A DNA stretch of 64,000 nt from Oxyruncus cristatus (lineage: Eukaryota > Chordata > Aves > Passeriformes > Cotingidae), in NCBI GenBank assembly GCA_013399855.1, contig VXAY01002132.1:1510752-1574751 (forward strand), given 5' to 3'. Below are positions 41,095 to 51,052 of the stretch, one piece after another. Under the pieces are notes generated by a model. The model was not told the DNA's origin. It saw nothing but the letters and a program-made list of their open reading frames with translations, and ran no database searches. The position numbers and the translations under genes are program-made. How positions within the stretch are numbered: the first letter of the stretch is position 1; each line of letters begins with the position of its first letter.

Positions 41095-41360
41095 ATAGAC
41101 CCACAGTCACAGGGGTTGGAAAGGATGTCAGGAGGTCTGTCTGCAGCCCAGCCCCTCCAGCCCCTATCGGAAGGCACTTGCTCCAGCCCCAGCCTCCTTG
41201 TTAGTCCTTCACTAAACTCACTCCAGCTCCTTCATGACCTTCCCAGTGATGGAAGGGAGCTGACCAGTCTGCAGTTGCCTGTAATGTCCTTCTAGCTCTT
41301 CTTGAAAATTGGTGTAACACGTGCCTTCTTCTGCTTTCCTGTGGCTGGGATTTTAGGGAT
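41095..41360 (-). mobile_element. Degenerate LINE reverse-transcriptase relic
   Basis: Read on the minus strand, one frame gives ITGNCRLVSSLPSLGRS near 41225-41290, preceded in another frame by a decayed form of the residues that come before it. This matches the conserved GNYRPVSL-type block of CR1/jockey-like reverse transcriptases. The left end (GGGGTTGGAAAGGATGTCAG) resembles a CR1 3' tail in the same orientation. Stops and frameshifts are present. It is old and inactive. Confidence 0.6.
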
Positions 41361-44300
41361 AGGGGGATTGTGAAGGAAGCATTCATTCTGCCACACTTCC
41401 TTTGCAACTTCTTTTCTGGCAGAGCACGACTTTCCTTCACAAGATGAATCCCATTCAGGGTACAGACATGCAACTAAGCAGCAAAGTTCCTAAAATCAAT
41501 TAAATTAGATCCGTTTTGTGCATCCCAATAACCCAAAGGGACACTATAACCCCCACAATCTCGTTAATTTGAAGTTAAAGTAGCTTCACACTTCTAAAAT
41601 CTCCCCCAGCCTATTTTTGTAAGACTTCAGCAACTAAGTGACTTTTCAAAAGTGAAGCTCATTAGACAGAGCAAACAAATAACAAAACTAATGAAAAAGA
41701 ATCCTTTCTCTTCTAATCTCTACTGCAATACTACCAGTATGATTGACTTACTTTTAAAATGGTTCTGACACCCACCCCAACACCAGACACATGAGTCAGG
41801 ATGGGGAAAATGCAAGTATCTATAACCTTTACACCACGACTAATGCGTGTGATAAAAAGTACCACCTGACACAGGAAAGGTCAACTGTTCTGTCCCAGGC
41901 TTCTTTCTCACCTCCATGAAAATGTTACAAATAGAGATCCTTCCTTGGTTACACCACGTTTGGTTCCCAGCCTCTTTCCACCTGCATGTTGTGTATCACA
42001 ATGTCATAACCTCTGCTGTACTCATCCAAACTGTCTCCACCATCTCTCTTTTGCTGTGCTCATAATGAAAATACAATCTGTGTTAAAAGTCTAGGAAAAG
42101 ACCAAGATACTGGTTTCTTTCAGGAATTAACCCTGTTTTCAGATCTACCCTTCCATAAAAATTGGATTGCTTGAACGTTTCCCTTTCAATTACAAAGTAG
42201 TATATAAGGGCATATTAAATGCACCTGGCACTGAAGTTTATATAAAGAAAAAAACAGCAAAAACATTCAGATAAGAAGCCAGCCTCTCGAGACCAGAGGG
42301 GGATAAAAATCAAAATAACCCCCAAAATATGTGGTAGAAGCAGCCCAACAAGAGCATTCACTCTCGTCTGTTCTTGAAATCATCAGATGGCAAACAGTGG
42401 ATTGACTTTGCCTTTCTCTGGTCCTTCAGAGCCTCTCCAAAACCTTTCTTCCTCCTTTCCCGAGGTGCCTTCGCTATTTTGACCCTGTTGCTGCATCTGC
42501 TCTTGTAACTTGAAATGCCACCCAGCAGCATCCACAACACAGACACAGTGTAACAGCACGTGGCCATTACCGAGAAGAGAAACCTGGACAGAAGAAAAAG
42601 GAGGCAAACAATCTGCCTATGGACTGAGAGACACCACACTGGGAACATCAGTTTCCCATTCACGAGATTATCCTGAAGACGATTAAATATTTTAAGGTTC
42701 TTGGAGCATGTTAACAGAAGTGGGATTCCCTGCTCATCCTATCACAAACGCACACATCTTGTCTGTTGCCCTAATTTTACAGCTGACAGAACCTTTAAGT
42801 CGGGGATGACCCTTTCAAGAGGAATCATCTGAGAATCTGGTAATTAACAGCGGGCACTTGCTTCAGGCAGCATGAAATGCAGGGTCTGCACCAAACCGGT
42901 GTCTGCACACAAATGCCTTGAGCTGACAGAGCCATTGCCTCCCTCACTGTGCCACCCTCCCTGTCCAGCTGGAAAAGGAATCAGCAGATAATGTGCAAGG
43001 ACATGAATTATCCTGACAAACAAACTTCAACTGTGACATTCCCCGGCCACACACTTCTTAGTAAATATATTGTCAACAAAGGTGGTTCAGACTTCGAAGT
43101 GTTCAGTCCCCATCCTCCCCACAACGACTGACAGTGGTGAGAACTCAAGCTCAGTTCTGGCTCAGGCAGCTCCCAATATTCCCTTCAGCTACACAAGTCC
43201 TCCTCCTAAAAATCCCACCTTAATGCACCTTCTCCAACAGAACCACAGAACAGGCTTAGTCTGTGAAAACTAAAATAGATAACTATGTACTCGAAGTAAT
43301 ATTATTAAAACAAACAAACAAAAACGCTAAGCAAGATTACTAGGAAACAGGCAAGTTTTCGGTCTCCTTTATGATGTACAACAGCTGCAAAAACTGTTTC
43401 CGTTCTTTTTAATGACACTTTTTTCTCCCTGCTTCTGATACCAAACTTAAGTGAAGTGCCTTTTGCTTGGCAACTCAAATTCAGCAGTGCAAGAACATAC
43501 ATACCAAAACAAACCAAATACACATAAGGCAGCAATAGCAGATGTGTGCTTAAAACTAATGATTTTTGCATATTTCTGTCTAAAAAAGCTTCCAATCATA
43601 ACTGACAATCCAAAAACCCCCAACTCCCTCACAAATCTATTTTGCTTTAAAGCACTGATTTCAGCGAGATGAGGCTGTTTTGAATCCTTCTCATTAATAC
43701 TTTCCTTAAGGGAGTTTATGAACCTTAGGAAAAAACTACTCCAAACCAGTCTTACGCTCAGTACTTACTGAATTCAAGCCTCTTGGTAATTTCCCCAGCT
43801 CTTTTCTCCGTGAGATGAAACTACACAGAGGATGACACAGAAGTGATGTCATCACCAACACCCACTAAATCAGCCACCAAAGTACTCGTGGTGGCAAAGC
43901 TGGGCAGAGCGAGAGCAGCTTGTGCTCTTTGGGTGACACACACAAGGACAGGGGTTGGAATCTAATACTCCATTTTACTTCTCACCCTGCAACAGAAAGG
44001 ATCCAGCTCCGATGCCTGGCTCAGCCACATCCAGCTGCAGCAGGGATATGTCTACCTGTGGGACTGGGAGGTGTATCACCCAGGGAGAACAACTCCTCTG
44101 GACAGCACTGTCTCCCTGAGGAAGCTCCCGCAGCATTAAATGTGATCGGCAGGGAAGGAGATTACTTTACAGACTTGCAGACACATAAATGAAAATTTAT
44201 GCACACACACATGAAGTTATAGCAAACCAAGGATACTGTATTTATCCAGTGTCACAAATAAGATCATTATTTCTCAATGGTGGTGAATAAGAAAGGAGGA

Positions 44301-46423
44301 AAGGAAAAATGAAGTGAAGCTTTTGAAGAGTATATGTTAAGGGGTTTAGATTCTGAGCTATAATTGTCAGTGCTAATAGAAGTTTCAGTTTTCTTTTCAT
44401 TCACACTTTGTGCACAATACCTAATAGTATTTCTTGAGGCATCTCTATTAAAAGAGGTTTCTAAATAAACGATTTAGGTTCTCTCTGTATCTCAGACATC
44501 TGAGAAGACAGATGGAAAATATAACATATGTTAAAAGGAAGATTTACAAAGCAAAAATTCTTTAAAGTGTAAACCAAATTAGGGTGGAAGTGTCAGATTT
44601 CTAAGCTAACCCACATGCTTTTCCACTGTATAAGAACAAACCCTAGAATTTTTCAATTTGTGTTTTTCAACTACCCCCTCCACCCTGATTTCACATTGAC
44701 TTGAATTATTTAGCTAATAGAGTGAGAGGTTTTGTTCATGTGCTTTTCTATTAGCAGGTAACAACAGAGAGTAAGACATCTAATAAAGATAAACGCTAAG
44801 AATACGAGGATTTTTTTTAATGTGAAGCTGCAGGTATAATAACAAAACACAGCACGTTGCTGTAGAAATAATTAATGGCACTGGATGATGATGCCAAGGA
44901 ATGTCCAGCCAGAACAGAAAGTGAATCATCTGCAGCAGAAAACCGGGAATCATTTCACAAGCTACCAAGAGATCTCTGGAGTAGAGCAAAGACTGATCCC
45001 CCCCAAGCACAGCCTCTATTCCTGCCCGCTGCTGGCAGGGCTTTTCCAGGAGCTCTTCTCCACTGCACAAGACAGCATTTACTGAGTTCACGTCAAGTCA
45101 TAAAAGGGAACAAATCAGTTTGATAAACTCCCCAGCACATGTGCAATTATCACTCAAAATATGACTTAAAAAAAAAAAAGAATGGCCACAACAGTAAGAC
45201 TGTGGAGTGTCACACAGGATCAGGGTGGCAGATCACCTGCTCAGCTTTTCATCTCACACCCACAAATGTGAGTATCAAACTCCTTGGAAAAAAAAAAAAT
45301 ATAAAAGCCTCCAAACACTGAGAAAGTACACAATATCCTGCTATCAGCAATGCTCTAGGCATGGTAAGAATTAGCTGCACTAGACTCTCTAAATGAACCC
45401 ATTTCTAATCTTACAAATCTCCTGTTCCAGATCACAACCGCTGGCATCAAGTCATGCGGGTCAGTCACTTCGGGTGAAAAAGAAAATAATCAGCTTGTAT
45501 CAAACTCACACCTCCTCAAAGTAAACATTCTTGCTTGGCATCCTCCTCTCCCATCCACCACCCACATTGTTACACCTAAACACTGAGTCTTATGAAACAA
45601 TATAGCTATGAAATATCCCCAAAGAAACAATATAGCCATGAAATAATCCACTTCCCATCCCAGATACTTAGGGCGCAAGTTCCAGGAAAGAGAGAACCAT
45701 GGAATAATTACAAGTGTGCACACTCCTTCACCTACAGCTTTTCAGAAGATGCATTTCTTCCTCATATTTTCTGCTTATAAATCCAAGTCTGGTCATTTAA
45801 TGGAATGACCCTTTTCCTTATTTGAGGGAGAGATGGAGGAAGCACATGCGTAACCGAGATTCTTACTGTCACAGCACACAAATGACACTCAAGTTTTGTG
45901 CATATCCTACAGAACAAGAGCAGACCGATTACACAGGCTTCCATGAAGCTTTGCAGCCACGCAGGAATGAACCCTGTAAAACACCCATACTAATGCTTCC
46001 ACGCACCCAAACAAAGTCGGGTTTTAGATCACTGAGACGTCACTCCACCTGAAGTCTCAGCTAAGAATGTGAACACAAGCTTAGAAAACCTGGTTGTCTC
46101 TCCTTAAGCTACATTGGTTTTGTCCACCTCTTCTAAAACTAAAACCTATATCCACTGCAACACACCTGGTTTTTGGCAGGGGAGCAGGATCAAATCAAGC
46201 CGCTCATCGACATGAACTCCCTTCTGCGAAGTTCTGTAGCTGGCTGGGAGTCAGCCAGAGATCTGCTTATCTCGGCACGTAGGAAGGCACGTGCGGCAGG
46301 GCCAGCCTTCCCCCAGCACAAAATCCAGGCCCTGGATGCCAACACAAGGGCTGTGAGAACGTGAGTTACTGGGGGTGTCCGCCAGTGGACTCTGCAGCAG
46401 CAGCAGCTATGCTGCTTAATCGG

Positions 46424-46465
46424 GGAAAAAAAAAAAAAAATAAACCAACAACCCCCCCCCGCCGC
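46424..46465. repeat. Poly-A tract followed by a poly-C tract
   Basis: About 17 A, then TAAACCAACAA, then about nine C and CGCCGC. Two mononucleotide runs lie side by side in intron 1. It is not recognisably the end of any retrotransposon. Confidence 0.75.
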
Positions 46466-47519
46466 AAGAAATTACGAGGTGAAAATCCAGCTCTAATGGG
46501 TTTTTGAAGCCGCTCATCTCACCTTCTTCCCAATCACCTTCTTTAGGAATTCGTTAAGTCCTGACGCCATCAGGGACACTTTCTGCTCTGGCCCAGATTA
46601 CGCTGGGTCGTTTCTGGCACTGGCACAGCTCCACAACAGCACAAGCTGCAGGGAACGTAACGAATGCAGACAGAGGCACGGCTTCAGTGCAACCCAAACC
46701 CCTCCGAGCCACCTGCAGAAGAGACCATGGTCCAGGGGCACCTGAACACCTCCAGCTTTGCTGCTGCTCCACACAGACATATTTTTCCCAACGTGTGTGG
46801 AACGTTCAGCCCGAGACCAGCTCAAGAACAACGTGAGGTATCTGTATATCCTGCTGGAGGACCAATGCCAGCAACGCACAAAATAATCACAACACTCAAC
46901 ATTAAAATAACACACTGCCATAAGCAAAGTTACTGTATTTTTATTTTTTGTAGGAGTCCCTTGTTTATTCTGCCCCATGCTGGATGGGAATGTCTCACAA
47001 CAGCCCCAGAGAAGAGAAATGTTTAGGTATGAAAACGACTGTGTATCTAATAAAGCTTTAATTAGACAAAAGCACTACTCCTACTTGGCTAGACAAGGAA
47101 GAATCTTTCCCACGGACATTTTAGCACAGGAGCCAGCTTGTTCAATACAGCACAGCCACCAGTCTTAACCTTTCTTATTGATAAAAAGAGCAGCGGGGCA
47201 ACTGCAAAATGGGACTATCGTGAAACTTAATGATGGTCACAGCACCCACTTCTGTTACCCTTTCATCTCTGCTCCCTTCTCCCAGATCAGACATTAGATT
47301 TAGCTGCTTGGGTTTAACAGGAAAGGTTGTATTTTCAGAATGTAAGCAGACCAATTTCAACGGCACAAACTTTGCCCCGGTAAGCTGAGGAGCTATTTTT
47401 ATCAGAAAGATTAAAGGCAGCTAAAACTTACCCTGACAAAAGGAGCTGCTTAACATCACCGCATCAAAGCATCGAGAAAAATATAAACAAGGATGAGCAG
47501 TTGCTTTCTGCTGAGCGTT

Positions 47520-47680
47520 CAGGGCTGCCATCAGACTCTTGGGTACGGGCATTTGCCCGCTGGGAGCTCAACTGCTCAGCAGCAGAACGGCCCAGCCGGG
47601 CCCGGCGCGGTGGCTGTGAAAGCACGTCCCCAGCGCGGCAGCCGCAGCACCCAACGGTGCGAGGTTACCACTGCAATTAC
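47520..47680. promoter_or_regulatory. CpG-rich patch in intron 1
   Basis: Around CCGGGCCCGGCGCGGTGG and CACGTCCCCAGCGCGGCAGC there are roughly ten CpG in 70 bp, in an otherwise AT-rich, CpG-poor intron 2.2 kb downstream of exon 1. It may be a small island or a regulatory element. No function can be read from it. Confidence 0.4.
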
Positions 47681-49130
47681 AGTGCTGTTCACCCACACAC
47701 AACTCGCTGCTCATCCAGGCAACGAGCCTCAAACCCACCTCCCCAGGCTCCTCCGGTCACAAAGGCCCCTTTCCAGGCTGCAGTGGAACGTTTTCATTTA
47801 AGCCTCGGTACGAGGGAGCAGCCTGGTGTAGGTCCAGGAGCAGGTTTTCGACAGCAATCGCTACTCAAACTATGTGTATCACCTGCTACAACGCACAGAA
47901 ACCACCAGGGATGCTTCAACAAGCCACACTAAGTGCTGGCAACAAACCTAGAAGTGCTTTTTCTAAAAAAAAAAAAAAAAAATCTCTAAGTGAACAAACA
48001 TTACCCACGCTCTTGGCAGAGAGAGATTTTTGCCTGTGGAACATGAGGGTGACAACAGAACTCCGTGGACACACTTGTCCAAAATACATCTTGGGGTTTG
48101 CCATCCCAGTGCCCAGAGGCCCCCTCAGCCCTGCAGAACTTTCTAGAGATGCTGGAGTTCACATATCCAGCTCACCGAGACGCACGAGAACTTGCCGAAC
48201 AGGACGTAATTAAGATTGAAGCATTCCAGAACAGACCAAGTGAACTTCAAAAAAGAAAGAAAAAAAATTCCAAGACACTCTTCAAACACCTTTCACTGGC
48301 TACTAGAAGAGCCTAAAATGTCTAGCTGCAGACTTAAAGAAAAAGTCTATTTAACCCGAGTTACCGCGTAGCATTTCACAGCAACTTGTGTATCAGCCTC
48401 CCGTATATTCCACTGCTTCCATGAAAGGGATTAACATCGTTCAATCACAAGACCTCACCTAGATATTCCCTTACAAGTCTTACTCTCGATACTGTTTCTT
48501 TCTCGCTTGTTTCATTTATTTGTAGGCAGAGAAGAAAGGGATACCATAAAAAACCCTAAAGGACATCTATAAACTATTGCCAAATGCAGATTGAGCAAGC
48601 CGAAAAAACCCCACAGAATTTATCAGCTCAATTATAGTAATAATTTTTTTCAACCTATGAAAACACAGAAGGCATAGCATGATTAACTTATCACTGTCCC
48701 TTTCACAACATTCATTAATCTCCAAAAGCAGAAATGCAAGTCCAATACACTTCACGTTCCTCAGAAACCACTGTTTCAGTGATTGAAACAGTGGGAACAC
48801 CGGGAGACATCGGTCCACACACACATGCTCTTGTGCACACACGCGTGTATTTACAACTGGCAGGCGCTCGCTGGAAATGAAACATTTTGATGCACCTCAT
48901 TATCTACAAACCCATCACAACTGAAGAACAAGGCACGCCAGAGAGACTACACACAGCCTGACTGCCAGGCTGCTGGGCATTTCGTCACACAACCAACCCC
49001 ACAACTTCAATTATTATCTGCAAATCGTTTGGGTTTTAAAGGAAAAATGCTCGGGACTGTTCGAGCCAAGCGCCTTAAACCTGAGTCACAGGTGGGGAGG
49101 CAAAAAAAAAAAAGGCAAAGTATTAACTGG

Positions 49131-49185
49131 GGCATGGAATTAGATGGTCTTTAAGGTCCTTTCCAACCCAAACCGTTCCATGATT
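49131..49185 (+). mobile_element. CR1 LINE, short 3' fragment
   Basis: GGCATGGAATTAGATGGTCT, followed by TTTCCAACCCAAACCGTTCC and ATGATTA, is the last 55 bp of a CR1 in plus orientation. Confidence 0.8.
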
Positions 49186-49330
49186 AAGAAGCTATTAGGG
49201 AGTTTTTATTCCGTAGTGTGTCGCATGTAGGGGCACAGCAGAAGAGACTGTACAGGGCTGTTAGCTGTGGGTAACGTGGGTTTTCAGGAGTACATAGAAA
49301 CCTTGACCACCTTTCCAAAAAGCCACTTTC

Positions 49331-49555
49331 AGCTTAGATTTAGATTAGATATCAGAAAGAAATTGTTGGCTGTGAGGGTGGGGAGGCCCTGGCACAGGTT
49401 GCCCAGAGAAGCTGTGGCTGCCCCAGCCCTGGAAGTGTCCAAGGCCAGGTTGGCTGGGGCTTGGAGCAACCTGGGCTGGTGGAAGGTGTCCCTGGGGGCT
49501 GGAACGAGATGTGCTTTAATGTCCCTTCCAACCCAAACCCCATTTCGTGATTCTA
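49331..49555 (+). mobile_element. CR1 LINE 3' fragment
   Basis: This CR1 in plus orientation runs from TTAGATTAGATATCAGAAAG through GTTGCCCAGAGAAGCTGTGG to TTCCAACCCAAACCCCATTT and GTGATTCTACAA. It lies only about 340 bp inside intron 1 from the exon 1 donor, at the shoulder of the CpG island. Confidence 0.92.
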
Positions 49556-49896
49556 CAATAAGCAGGATGGTCGGTCCTTTTTCTTCCTTACCCGCACCCC
49601 ACTCACCTGCGCACCCCCATCATCCGAACTAGGGAGCTAAAAACGAGGACGACGGAAGAAAAGAAGGGGAAACCCAACTCAAAAAAACGCCTTTTCCAAC
49701 CGCTATTTATAGCCGGGACGGTCCTTGGCGTACGGGTCCCGCCCGGTAACTTCGACTGCAGGAGGCCCAACCCACCCCCGCCGGGAACCGCGGCAGGGCG
49801 GGCGGTCCCCCCAGCCCCCCCCCCGGCGGGGCGGTCGGGTGTGTGTGTGGGGGGAACCGCCGTGGAGCCCCGCCCGAGCCACCCCCGCGGCCTTAC

Positions 49897-49981
49897 CTGT
49901 GCTATCGCTGGCGGAGAAGCCCGGCGAGTTGAGCTTGGCTCGCTTGGGGTTGGGCGGCCCGTCGAGTAAGTTCTCCGCCAT
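49897..49981 (-). CDS. CREBBP: CREBBP exon 1, coding part, with the start codon
   Basis: The 85 coding bases give MAENLLDGPPNPKRAKL, then NSPGFSASDST, plus the first base of Asp29. This is the CBP N-terminus; the p300 N-terminus is clearly different. PPNPKRAKL is a short basic segment that resembles a nuclear localisation signal. The start codon at 49979-49981 sits in an ideal context (GCCACCATGG). In the same frame the nearest upstream stop is a TGA at 50090-50092, with no ATG between, so the start is well fixed. The donor is CACAG/GTAAGG, with the GT at 49895-49896. The exon lies inside a CpG island. CBP acts in the nucleus as a co-activator and acetylates histones and transcription factors, but those domains are encoded beyond the left edge. 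Confidence 0.98.
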
Positions 49982-50188
49982 GGTGGCCGAGGCGGCGGAG
50001 CCGGTGATCGTTGTCGGGGGGTGCCCCGGCGGGGGGGGCCGAGCTCGCTGTCCCCGCTCCTCCGCCGCTCGGGAACCCAACAGCGCCGCTCAGTGCCCGG
50101 CCGGCCGCCCCCGCTCCCCCATGCCGGGCCGCCGCAGGCCGCAGGGAGGAGGGCTCGGGGCGGGGAGCGAAGGGCCCAGCGCCCCCTC
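49982..50188 (-). promoter_or_regulatory. CREBBP: CREBBP 5' leader with a 10-codon uORF
   Basis: This GC-rich stretch lies between the start codon and the assembly gap and should be 5' UTR or proximal promoter. On the minus strand it holds one upstream ATG (50120-50122), with G at -3 and G at +4. That ATG opens a 10-codon frame, MGERGRPAGH, ending at the TGA at 50090-50092, 108 bp before the CREBBP start. The uORF is in the same frame as the main ORF but separated from it by the stop. The transcription start cannot be placed, because the gap begins at 50189. Whether the uORF is transcribed is therefore inferred, not shown. Confidence 0.6.
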
Positions 50189-50830
50189 NNNNNNNNNNNN
50201 NNNNNNNNNNNNNNNNNNNNNNNNNNNNNNNNNNNNNNNNNNNNNNNNNNNNNNNNNNNNNNNNNNNNNNNNNNNNNNNNNNNNNNNNNNNNNNNNNNNN
50301 NNNNNNNNNNNNNNNNNNNNNNNNNNNNNNNNNNNNNNNNNNNNNNNNNNNNNNNNNNNNNNNNNNNNNNNNNNNNNNNNNNNNNNNNNNNNNNNNNNNN
50401 NNNNNNNNNNNNNNNNNNNNNNNNNNNNNNNNNNNNNNNNNNNNNNNNNNNNNNNNNNNNNNNNNNNNNNNNNNNNNNNNNNNNNNNNNNNNNNNNNNNN
50501 NNNNNNNNNNNNNNNNNNNNNNNNNNNNNNNNNNNNNNNNNNNNNNNNNNNNNNNNNNNNNNNNNNNNNNNNNNNNNNNNNNNNNNNNNNNNNNNNNNNN
50601 NNNNNNNNNNNNNNNNNNNNNNNNNNNNNNNNNNNNNNNNNNNNNNNNNNNNNNNNNNNNNNNNNNNNNNNNNNNNNNNNNNNNNNNNNNNNNNNNNNNN
50701 NNNNNNNNNNNNNNNNNNNNNNNNNNNNNNNNNNNNNNNNNNNNNNNNNNNNNNNNNNNNNNNNNNNNNNNNNNNNNNNNNNNNNNNNNNNNNNNNNNNN
50801 NNNNNNNNNNNNNNNNNNNNNNNNNNNNNN
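50189..50830. other. Assembly gap (642 N)
   Basis: This is an uninterrupted run of 642 unknown bases inside the CREBBP CpG island. Both edges are very GC-rich: GCGCCCCCTC on the left and a run of seven C on the right. That suggests sequencing or assembly failed across an extremely GC-rich or structured stretch. The true length may differ from 642. The core promoter, and probably part of the 5' UTR, is missing here. Open frames that cross this region are meaningless. Confidence 0.99.
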
Positions 50831-51052
50831 CCCCCCCTTCCCCGTCCCTTCCCTCATCCACCCCCCCGCCGGAAAAGCGCGCGCGCGGCGGCGGAAGCGC
50901 CCGCGCCGTCCTCAGTTGCTCCGCTGAAGGGATCGGGGATGGAAGGGAAGGTTTGGGGGTCGAAGGGTCTCCGGTGGCGACCCCGCCCCGCAGACCGCGC
51001 CCTCGTTTTGCGCGGCGGTTGTCCCACCACCCCGTCCGAGGGGTCCCGCCTC

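Larger units (their letters stand above)
36104..49896 (-). other. CREBBP: CREBBP intron 1
   Basis: This 13,793-bp phase-1 intron follows the first coding exon. It holds a LINE reverse-transcriptase relic at 41095-41360, CR1 copies at 49131-49185 and 49331-49555, a CpG-rich patch at 47520-47680, a perfect small hairpin at 48768-48794 and several poly-A or poly-T tracts (38695, 46424, 47966 and 49103). Elsewhere I see only AT-rich unique sequence. First introns often hold enhancers, but none can be assigned from sequence alone. Confidence 0.85.
1..50188 (-). other. CREBBP: CREBBP locus, 5' part (exons 1-5, introns 1-5)
   Basis: The five exons join in frame to 1339 coding bases, or 446 residues plus one base. 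In order they give the N-terminus, a basic NLS-like segment (about 11-17), the LXXLL motif (70-74), a disordered Q/G/N/S-rich linker (about 80-345) and TAZ1 (about 350-437). All introns are GT-AG. Sizes are intron 1 13,793 bp, intron 2 22,968 bp, intron 3 10,067 bp and intron 4 503 bp; intron 5 is cut by the window edge. No stop, frameshift or lost splice site is visible, so this is a functional gene and not a retrocopy. In other vertebrates, as I recall, TRAP1 and ADCY9 flank CREBBP. Neither is recognisable here, as expected if they lie further out. Confidence 0.95.

Noticed and set aside
49897..49981. Gene could be EP300 instead of CREBBP
   Set aside because: The N-terminus MAENLLDGPPNPKRAKL, exon 2 DELIPNGELGLLN and exon 4 TAZ1 wording match CBP and differ from p300 at many positions.
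1..50188. Processed pseudogene of CREBBP
   Set aside because: Exons are separated by long introns with good GT-AG sites in the correct phases and intact frames.
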